A stretch of 64,000 nucleotides of DNA from Achromobacter pulmonis (GTDB lineage Bacteria; Pseudomonadota; Gammaproteobacteria; Burkholderiales; Burkholderiaceae_B), in assembly GCF_902859765.1 (NCBI RefSeq), contig NZ_CADIJV010000005.1, positions 124,001 through 188,000 of the forward strand, given 5' to 3'. Below are positions 36,947-43,549 of the stretch, one piece after another. Every line of letters starts with the position of its first letter. Position 1 is the stretch's first letter. Below the pieces are notes generated by a model, which saw only the letters and a program-made list of their open reading frames with translations, had not been told where the DNA came from and ran no database searches. Made by a program: the position numbers and the translations under genes.

Positions 36947-36962
36947 TGGCACGCTTATTGCT
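36947..36962 (+). promoter_or_regulatory. Sigma-54 promoter of nirBD-nasR
   Basis: TGGCACG-CTTA-TTGCT, a perfect match to the -24/-12 consensus. Transcription should start near 36973 and make a leader of about 117 nt before nirB. Confidence 0.85.
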
Positions 36963-37011
36963 TTGATTGCCATACCGGGCCCGTGTCCGGCCAGACAACG
37001 CAAGCATTGCA

Positions 37012-37058
37012 GGCAACGGCGCCCGGACCCAACAGTCCCGGGCGCCGTTTGTCTTTTT
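37012..37058 (+). terminator. Leader terminator (attenuator) of nirB with overlapping hexaloop
   Basis: 12-bp perfect stem AACGGCGCCCGG/CCGGGCGCCGTT (37015-37026 with 37038-37049), 11-nt loop, then TTTGTCTTTTT, ending 32 bp before the nirB ATG on the coding strand. An alternative fold, GGC-AACGGC-GCC (37012-37023), has the same A1/G4 hexaloop form as in the nasA leader and would block the 5' arm. Its stem has only three continuous pairs plus two beyond mismatches. Confidence 0.8.
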
Positions 37059-37089
37059 GGAAACCGAACGGCTCCGCCTGGATGGACCC

Positions 37090-39642
37090 ATGAATACAGC
37101 GACCTCCACGACTCCCATGCAGACCCTGATCGTCATCGGCAACGGCATGGTCGGCCATCACTGCGTCGAGCAACTGATCGAGCGCGGCGCGCTGGCGCGC
37201 TACCGCATCCTGGTGCTCGGCGAAGAGACCCGGCGGGCCTACGATCGCGTACACCTGTCCGAGTACATCGGCGGGCGCGACGCCGAATCGATGGCCATGA
37301 GCGAGGCCGCGTTCTATGAACGGCCGGGCCTGACGTTGCGGCTGGGCACGCCGGTGCTGCGCATCGACCGCCAGGCGCGGCAGGTGGTGACGGCGGACGG
37401 CAGCCATGGTTACGACAAGCTGGTGCTGGCCACCGGCTCCTATCCCTTCGTGCCGCCGATCGCCGGCGCCGAAGGCGCGTCGCGCCTGGTGTACCGCACG
37501 CTGGATGATCTGGACCAGATCCGCGCGGCCGCCGACGGCGCCCGGCGCGGTGTGGTGGTCGGCGGCGGGCTGCTGGGCCTGGAGGCCGCCAACGCGCTCA
37601 AGTCGCTCGGGCTGGAAGCGCACGTGGTCGAGTTCGCGCCGCGCCTGATGCCGGTGCAATTGGACGAGGCCGGCGGCGCCGCGCTCAAGGCGCGCATCGA
37701 AGCGCTGGGCGTGGGCGTGCACGTGGCGCGCGCCACGCAGGAAATCAAGGACGGCACGCAGTACCGCTACCGCATGCGCTTCGCCGAGGGCGCGCCGCTG
37801 GAGACCGATCTGGTCGTGTTCTCGGCAGGCATCCGCCCGCGCGACGGCCTGGCGCGCCAGGCGGGACTGACCGTGGCCGAGCGCGGCGGCGTCGCTGTCG
37901 ATGGCCATTGCCGCAGCAGCGATGCATCGATCTACGCGATCGGCGAGTGCGCCGCGTTCGACGGCGCCATCTTCGGGCTGGTCGCGCCCGGCTACCAGAT
38001 GGCGCGGGTGGCCGCCGCCGACCTCTGTGGCCAGGAAAGCGCGCCGTTCGCTGGCGCCGACATGTCGACCAAGCTCAAGCTGCTGGGGGTGGACGTCGGA
38101 TCGATCGGCGATGCCCACGGCGCCACGCCGGGCGCGCGCAGCTATCGCTACATCGATGAGGCCGGCGCCTCGTACCGCCGCCTGGTGGTGTCGGCCGACG
38201 GCAAGCGCGTGCTGGGCGCGGTGCTGGTGGGCGACAACCGCTACTACGACACGCTGCTGCAGTACGCGCAGAACGGCATCGCACCGCCGGCCGACCCGGC
38301 CAGCCTGATCCTGCCCGCCGGCCAGGCCGCGCCCGCGCTGGGCGCCGACGCGTTGCCGGCCACCGCCACCATCTGTTCATGCCACAACGTCAGCAAGGCC
38401 GCCATCTGCGAGGCGCTGGACGGCGGCTGCGCCGATGTCGGCGGCGTCAAGGCCTGCACCAAGGCGGCCACGGGTTGCGGCGGCTGCGCCGCGCTGCTCA
38501 AGCAGGTGGTGGAACACGAACTGGCCAGCCGCGGCATCGCGGTCGACAAAAGCCTGTGCGAGCATTTCGCGTATACCCGCCAGGAGCTCTACGCCATCGT
38601 GCGGGTGCAGGGCATCGAGTCGTTCGAGGAACTGCTGGCGCGCCACGGCCGCGGCCAGGTCGGCTGCGACCTGTGCAAGCCGGTGGTGGCGTCGATCCTG
38701 GCGTCGTGCTGGAACCGGCCGATCCAGGACCCGCACCTGGTGCCGCTGCAGGACACCAATGACACCTTCATGGCCAATATGCAGAAGAACGGCACCTACT
38801 CGGTGGTGCCGCGCATCCCGGGCGGCGAGATCACGCCCGACGGCCTGATCGCGATCGGCGCCGTGGCCAGGAAGTACAAGCTCTACACCAAGATCACCGG
38901 CGGCCAGCGCATCGACCTGTTCGGCGCGCAGCTGCACGAGCTGCCCGACATCTGGGCCGAACTGATCGCCGCCGGCTTCGAGACCGGCCACGCCTACGGC
39001 AAGTCCACCCGCACCGTGAAGTCCTGCGTCGGCAGCACCTGGTGCCGCTACGGCGTGCAGGACAGCGTCGCCATGGCGCTGCGCATCGAAGACCGCTACA
39101 AGGGCCTGCGGGCGCCGCACAAGCTCAAGTTCGCGGTCTCGGGCTGCACCCGCGAATGCGCCGAGGCGCAGAGCAAGGACATCGGCGTCATCGCTACCGA
39201 AAACGGCTGGAACCTGTACGTGTGCGGCAATGGCGGCATGCGGCCGCGCCACGCCGAGCTGTTCGCGCAGGATCTGGATGACGCCACGCTGATCCGCTAT
39301 ATCGATCGCCTGCTGATGTTCTACATCCGCACCGCCGATAAGCTGCAGCGCACCTCGGTCTGGCGCGAGTCGCTGGAAGGCGGCCTGGATTACCTGAAAG
39401 CCGTGGTCATCGACGACAGCCTGGGGCTGGGCGCCGAGCTGGAGGCGCAGATGCAGCTGGTGGTGGACCGTTATGAATGCGAGTGGGCCAATGCCCTGTC
39501 CGATCCGGAAAAGCTCAAGCGTTTCCGCACTTTCGTCAACAGCGCGGCGGCGGACCCGGACATCCGCTTCGTGCAGGAGCGGGGCCAGCCGCGGCCCGCG
39601 CCCGCCGCGCGCGTGATTCCCATCGCCGAGGAGCTTGCCTGA
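37090..39642 (+). CDS. nirB: Assimilatory nitrite reductase large subunit
   Basis: About 850 aa, cytoplasmic, reduces nitrite to ammonium with NAD(P)H. Domains in order: FAD/NAD Rossmann reductase (GNGMVGHHC at about 17; second dinucleotide motif VVVGGGLLGLEAANALKSLG at about 155), BFD-type [2Fe-2S] domain (ICSCHNVSKAAICEAL ... CTKAATGCGGCAALLKQV, about 425-475), then the siroheme/[4Fe-4S] domain with CVGSTWCRYG near 646 and VSGCTRECAEAQ near 686, which supply the cluster cysteines. ATG 37090 begins the conserved protein. Overlaps nirD by one base (TGATG). Leader attenuated; see the upstream elements. Confidence 0.95.
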   Translation: MNTATSTTPMQTLIVIGNGMVGHHCVEQLIERGALARYRILVLGEETRRAYDRVHLSEYIGGRDAESMAMSEAAFYERPGLTLRLGTPVLRIDRQARQVVTADGSHGYDKLVLATGSYPFVPPIAGAEGASRLVYRTLDDLDQIRAAADGARRGVVVGGGLLGLEAANALKSLGLEAHVVEFAPRLMPVQLDEAGGAALKARIEALGVGVHVARATQEIKDGTQYRYRMRFAEGAPLETDLVVFSAGIRPRDGLARQAGLTVAERGGVAVDGHCRSSDASIYAIGECAAFDGAIFGLVAPGYQMARVAAADLCGQESAPFAGADMSTKLKLLGVDVGSIGDAHGATPGARSYRYIDEAGASYRRLVVSADGKRVLGAVLVGDNRYYDTLLQYAQNGIAPPADPASLILPAGQAAPALGADALPATATICSCHNVSKAAICEALDGGCADVGGVKACTKAATGCGGCAALLKQVVEHELASRGIAVDKSLCEHFAYTRQELYAIVRVQGIESFEELLARHGRGQVGCDLCKPVVASILASCWNRPIQDPHLVPLQDTNDTFMANMQKNGTYSVVPRIPGGEITPDGLIAIGAVARKYKLYTKITGGQRIDLFGAQLHELPDIWAELIAAGFETGHAYGKSTRTVKSCVGSTWCRYGVQDSVAMALRIEDRYKGLRAPHKLKFAVSGCTRECAEAQSKDIGVIATENGWNLYVCGNGGMRPRHAELFAQDLDDATLIRYIDRLLMFYIRTADKLQRTSVWRESLEGGLDYLKAVVIDDSLGLGAELEAQMQLVVDRYECEWANALSDPEKLKRFRTFVNSAAADPDIRFVQERGQPRPAPAARVIPIAEELA

Positions 39643-40046
39643 TGCGCCCGAATGCCGCCCTGGCCACCCCGCCTGTCCTCGACACGCCCGCCACCGCGCC
39701 CCCTGCCGCCTGGCGTCCCGCCTGCGCGCGCCACGACCTGGTGGCCTATTCCGGCGTGGTGGCGTTGGTGGACGGTCTTCAGGTGGCCCTGTTCTACCTG
39801 CCGGACGCCGCTGAAGGCACGCTCTACGCTCTCGACAACCGCGATCCGAAATCGGGCGCTAACGTCATCGGTCGCGGCATCGTGGGCCACCTGGCGGGCG
39901 AACTGGTGGTGGCCTCGCCGCTCTACAAGCAGCATTTCCGGCTGCGCGACGGCGCCTGTGTCGAATATCCCGAACAATCGCTGCGGGCCTGGCCGGTGCG
40001 TTTCCACGGCGATAAGGTGCAGGTCCAGCCGCCGGCGGCGGGTTGA
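39642..40046 (+). CDS. nirD: Nitrite reductase small subunit
   Basis: About 134 aa, Rieske-like fold without the Cys/His cluster ligands, as usual for NirD. Seen: DLVAYSGVVALVDGLQVALFYLPDAAEGTLYALDNRDPKSGANVIGRGIVGHLAGELVVASPLYKQHFRLRDGACVEYPEQSLRAWPVR. Its start overlaps the nirB stop (TGATG), SD GGAG inside nirB. An N-terminal extension of about 30 Ala/Pro-rich residues precedes the domain. It partners NirB. Confidence 0.93.
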   Translation: MRPNAALATPPVLDTPATAPPAAWRPACARHDLVAYSGVVALVDGLQVALFYLPDAAEGTLYALDNRDPKSGANVIGRGIVGHLAGELVVASPLYKQHFRLRDGACVEYPEQSLRAWPVRFHGDKVQVQPPAAG

Positions 40047-40057
40047 GGATGTCCGCG

Positions 40058-41326
40058 ATGTCGCCACGCGCCATGCCTTCGACCTTGCGTTTCCTCCTGG
40101 CGGCCCGCCGCAGCGAACTGCATGGGCTGGAGGCGCTGGCCGGCACTTGCGAACTGGCCACCCTGGTCAGCAAGCTGGTGCACGTGCTGCAGAAAGAGCG
40201 CGGCTCGTCCAACCTGTACCTGCGGGGCGGCCAGGATACGTTGCGCCAGACCCTGGCCGGCCTCAGTTCCGATGCCTGCGCGGTCGAGGAAGAGGTGCGC
40301 CGCTTCCTCGACCGGCTCGAACCGGACGCCACCCGCAGCGCGGGTAAGGCGCGCCTGCTCAATTGCGTTGCGTGTGCCCTGTACCGGCTGGACGAACTGC
40401 CGCGCACGCGCCGCGCCATCCGCGATCGGCGGGTGGCGGCCGAGGAAGCGGGCGCGGTTTTCACGCGGCTCATCGCCAGCCTGTTTGCGCTGGTGTTCGA
40501 GGCCGCCGATTCCTCGCTGGACGCGGGTGTCACGCGCCTGCTGGTGGCCCTGCTGAATTTCATGCAAGGCAAGGAACTCTGCGGCCAGGAGCGTGCCTAT
40601 GGCGTCACGGGCTATACCGCCGGCTACTTCACCGAGTCGCAGAAGGCCCGGGTGCGCGAACTGATGGACCTGCAGGCGCGTTGCTTCGACAGCTTCGCCC
40701 AATACGCCAACCCGCAGGCGCTGGCGGCCTGGCAGCAGGTGGAGCAGGGCGCCGCCCCGGTGCAGCGGCTACGCGACATTGCCTTGCGTACCTCTGACGC
40801 CGAGCGCGTCGACACCGGCCTGGCCGAGTTGTGGTTCGCCCTGTGCACCGAACGCATCGACGCCATGCGCGCGGTCGAAAGCCTGCTGGCCGAGGCGTTG
40901 ACGCTGCAATGCCACCGCCGCATCGTCGAGACGCGCGCCGAACTCGACAACCACCGGCTACTGTTGAGCCGCTTTGCCGATCACGCCAGCGACGCGGCGC
41001 CGGCGATGCTGTTCCAGTTGCAGGGCCGCATTCTCGATGTGCCGCCGCAGGACGGCGTGGGCGAAGCGATGGAGCGCTCCATCCTGGATCTGATGCGCGA
41101 GCAGGCGCAGCGCCTGCGCCAGTCCGATGATGCGCTGGCGCTGGCTCGCGGCGCGCTGGAGGAGCGGCGCCGCATCGAGCGCGCCAAGTGGCTGCTGGTC
41201 AGCCGCCACGGCCTGAGCGAACAGGCCGCGCACGACCAATTGCAGCGCGTGGCGATGGACCACCGGCGTTCGCTCGACGAGGTCGCGCGGCAGGTGCTGG
41301 CCGAACTGGAGCCCGCCGCGCGCTGA
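40058..41326 (+). CDS. nasR: Nitrate-responsive antiterminator NasR (NIT + ANTAR)
   Basis: About 422 aa. The N-terminal NIT nitrate/nitrite sensor (about 25-300) contains LVSKLVHVLQKERGSSNLYL and NFMQGKELCGQERAYGVTGYTAGYF. The C-terminal ANTAR RNA-binding domain (about 360-415) contains RRRIERAKWLLVSRHGLSEQAAHDQLQRVAMDHRRSLDEVARQVL. In Klebsiella oxytoca NasR binds a leader hairpin and prevents termination when nitrate is present. Here it is the last gene of the nirBD operon, so it controls its own transcript. The ATG at 40058 has GAGGA upstream; a TTG at 40043 overlapping the nirD stop and an ATG at 40049 are alternatives. Confidence 0.9.
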   Translation: MSPRAMPSTLRFLLAARRSELHGLEALAGTCELATLVSKLVHVLQKERGSSNLYLRGGQDTLRQTLAGLSSDACAVEEEVRRFLDRLEPDATRSAGKARLLNCVACALYRLDELPRTRRAIRDRRVAAEEAGAVFTRLIASLFALVFEAADSSLDAGVTRLLVALLNFMQGKELCGQERAYGVTGYTAGYFTESQKARVRELMDLQARCFDSFAQYANPQALAAWQQVEQGAAPVQRLRDIALRTSDAERVDTGLAELWFALCTERIDAMRAVESLLAEALTLQCHRRIVETRAELDNHRLLLSRFADHASDAAPAMLFQLQGRILDVPPQDGVGEAMERSILDLMREQAQRLRQSDDALALARGALEERRRIERAKWLLVSRHGLSEQAAHDQLQRVAMDHRRSLDEVARQVLAELEPAAR

Positions 41327-41337
41327 GCGGCGCTGCG

Positions 41338-42150
41338 TTACGCGGCCGGCACCTCCCACAGCGCGTCGGGCAGGAAGCCGTCCTGCTCGCCCTTGCGGGC
41401 ATAGCCCAGCGGATTGGCCACCACGCGGCAGCCATCCTTTACGTAATCGAGCGGGCAATGCAGGTGGCCGTGCATCCACAGGTCGGCCAGCGGCAGCAGG
41501 TGGTCCAGTGCATTGCAGAAACCCGCCGTGCCCGCCGTGACGCCATAGCGCGGATCGGCGCTGGCCAGGCTCGGCGCGAAGTGGGTGATGGCCAGGGTCG
41601 GGCCGTCGAACGGCACGCGCAGCGCCTGTTCCAGCCAGGCCTGACAGGCCAGCCCCTGTTCGCGCATCTGCTCGGCCATGAAGGCCGCGCCGTGGCGCCG
41701 CATCTGTGCTTTCTCCAGATAAAAGTCGGCGGCGCGAAAAGCCTTGCCGCGCTTGGCCAGCACTTGCGTCAGCGTGTCGCCGGGCGCGGCCAGCGCGTCG
41801 AAATCGGTCCACAGCGTGGTGCCCACCAGGCGCACGCCGTCGATCACCCGCGTATCGCGTTCCAGCCACTGGATTTCCAACTGGTGGCAGAGCGCCTGCA
41901 GGCGCTCGTGGGTCTGGTCGAAATCGAGGTTGTCGTATTCATGGTTGCCCGGCACGTACACCACCGGCGTCGGCCAGCCGTTGCGCGGCGCGTAGCGGCC
42001 CAGGCCGAAGTCGTCGGTGGTCAGCCGGGAGCGCGCCTGGTACGAGCCGATGTCGCCGGCCAGCACCAGCAGGTCCGCGCCCGGCACCGGCTGCGCGGTG
42101 AACGTGGGATCGGATTCCAGGTGCAGGTCGGACAGCAATTGAATTTTCAT
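41338..42150 (-). CDS. Metallophosphoesterase
   Basis: About 270 aa calcineurin-like phosphoesterase. Metal-binding motifs in order: LLSDLHLE (D-x-H), VLAGDIGS (GD), VPGNHEYD (GNHE), LAITHFAPS, WMHGHLHCP (GHxH). Cytoplasmic, substrate unknown. ATG 42150 starts the fold. Divergent from the MarR-GNAT gene across two palindromes, and convergent with nasR with an 11-bp gap. Confidence 0.9.
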   Translation of the reverse strand: MKIQLLSDLHLESDPTFTAQPVPGADLLVLAGDIGSYQARSRLTTDDFGLGRYAPRNGWPTPVVYVPGNHEYDNLDFDQTHERLQALCHQLEIQWLERDTRVIDGVRLVGTTLWTDFDALAAPGDTLTQVLAKRGKAFRAADFYLEKAQMRRHGAAFMAEQMREQGLACQAWLEQALRVPFDGPTLAITHFAPSLASADPRYGVTAGTAGFCNALDHLLPLADLWMHGHLHCPLDYVKDGCRVVANPLGYARKGEQDGFLPDALWEVPAA

Positions 42151-42169
42151 GGGCCAGGGCTTGTGTTGG

Positions 42170-42205
42170 TTGCGATTCGCAAGTAAATTGGTTGCGACCC
42201 GCAAC
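42170..42205. promoter_or_regulatory. Tandem MarR operators
   Basis: Two palindromes, TTGCGATTCGCAA (42170-42182) and GTTGCGACCCGCAAC (42191-42205), with the common core TTGCG-N3-CGCAA and centres 22 bp apart, two helical turns. They fill the 71-bp divergent gap. The MarR-type protein encoded next door is the probable ligand; the phosphoesterase gene may also be a target. Confidence 0.7.
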
Positions 42206-42221
42206 TTCAGGACGCGACACC

Positions 42222-43199
42222 ATGGATCTTATCGACTTTCCTTCCCGATCCCGGGAACAGACCATCCGCGACCTGCGGGAATTCTCGCGCAAACTGGTGC
42301 GCGAGCTGGGCTTCATGCGGCCATCCCTGGCCGGCAGCGACCTGGCGCCGTCGGCGGTGCACGCCATCATCGAGATCGGCCTGCAGCCCGGTATCCAGGC
42401 GCGCGACCTGGCCCTGGTGCTGCGGCTGGACAAGTCCAACACCAGCCGCCAGGTCGCCAAGCTCGAAGCGGCCGGCCTGGTGGCGCGCGAAAGCGACAGC
42501 GGCGACGCGCGCGCGTCGCGCCTGTCGCTCACGCCCGACGGCCTCGCGCTGCGCAACCGCATCGACCAGTTCGCCACCGAGCAGGTTTCGCGGGCGTTGC
42601 GCCAGCTGGCGCCGCCCGACCAGGAAATCCTGGTGCGCTATCTGTCCTTGTATGCCGACGCCTTGTCGCGCGAAAACCCCAACACCCGCGCCGCGCAGGC
42701 CAGCGATATGATCGACGCGCAGATCCAGGAGGGCTACGCGCCTGGCTGTATCGGCGACGTGGCCGCCTTGCACGCGCGCTACTACGCCCAGGCCGCCGGC
42801 TTCGGCGTGGTGTTCGAGCGCCTGGTGGCCACGGGGCTGGCGGCCTTCGCCGAAAGCCTGCCCGCGCCCGGCAAGAACCTGTGGCGCTACACCGACGGCA
42901 ATCGCACCCTGGCCTCCATCGTCATCGACAGCGACCTGGCGGCGCGCACGGCGCACTTGCGCTGGTTCATCGTCGATGAATCGTTGCGCGGCATGGGCGT
43001 GGGGCGCGCGTTGCTGGCGCGCGCCATGGCCTTCGTCGATACGCTGGAAATTGACGAAACGTATCTGTGGACCTTCAAGGGCCTGGATGCCGCGCGCCAT
43101 CTGTACGAGTCCGCGGGCTTCGTGCTGACGCAGGAAGCCGAGGGCACGCAGTGGGGCGGCGTGGTGATCGAGCAGCGCTTCAGCCGCCGCGCCCGTTGA
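42222..43199 (+). CDS. MarR-GNAT fusion regulator/acetyltransferase
   Basis: About 325 aa. The MarR winged helix (about 5-150) has GIQARDLALVLRLDKSNTSRQVAKLEAAGLVARESDSGDARASRLSLT. The GNAT domain (about 160-320) has LRWFIVDESLRGMGVGRALLARAMAFVD (acetyl-CoA motif) and TFKGLDAARHLYESAGFVLTQEAEGTQWG. The fusion is a known architecture in proteobacteria, but its acceptor and effector are unknown. ATG 42222 is the first Met of the MarR domain; no strong SD. Probably autoregulated through the tandem palindromes upstream. Confidence 0.9.
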   Translation: MDLIDFPSRSREQTIRDLREFSRKLVRELGFMRPSLAGSDLAPSAVHAIIEIGLQPGIQARDLALVLRLDKSNTSRQVAKLEAAGLVARESDSGDARASRLSLTPDGLALRNRIDQFATEQVSRALRQLAPPDQEILVRYLSLYADALSRENPNTRAAQASDMIDAQIQEGYAPGCIGDVAALHARYYAQAAGFGVVFERLVATGLAAFAESLPAPGKNLWRYTDGNRTLASIVIDSDLAARTAHLRWFIVDESLRGMGVGRALLARAMAFVDTLEIDETYLWTFKGLDAARHLYESAGFVLTQEAEGTQWGGVVIEQRFSRRAR

Positions 43200-43230
43200 C
43201 ACACCGTTGACGCATCCGGACACACACTGA

Positions 43231-43262
43231 GGCCGCGCGCGCGCCGCGGCCCGCTGTCTTTC
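43231..43262 (+). terminator. Hairpin after MarR-GNAT gene
   Basis: GGCCGCG/CGCGGCC stem (43231-43237 with 43245-43251), 7-nt loop, then CGCTGTCTTTC. A weak T-run, so a modest candidate terminator. Confidence 0.4.
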
Positions 43263-43353
43263 ATTGCGCTGTCACTTCGCGTTCCTAGACTCGCTGGGGT
43301 CTTGCCGATCCTTCGCGGCAAGGCTGGTCCTTCCCTTTCCAAAGAACCTCCCC

Positions 43354-43509
43354 ATGCCCTCCCCGAGTCTTGCAAGAACCCTTGCCGCGGTCCTGTTCGC
43401 CGCCGCTACGCTCGCCGCCTGTGGCGGCGACGATTCCCCGGATGATCCCGCGCAGCCGCCGGCCGCCGAACACCCTCCGCCCGCGCCGCAGCTGCGTTGC
43501 GCGCCGTAA
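43354..43509 (+). CDS. Very small lipoprotein-like ORF
   Basis: 51 aa: hydrophobic signal LARTLAAVLFAAATLAAC with a lipobox LAAC, then a Gly/Asp/Pro-rich tail (GGDDSPDDPAQPP...) ending after 30 residues. It looks like the N terminus of larger lipoproteins, so it may be a remnant or a genuine tiny lipoprotein. No clear SD. 40 bp upstream of the phospholipase gene. Confidence 0.5.
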   Translation: MPSPSLARTLAAVLFAAATLAACGGDDSPDDPAQPPAAEHPPPAPQLRCAP

Positions 43510-43549
43510 GCGGCGGTTGCGCCGACCTCAACGAATCCGAGTATCCCCG

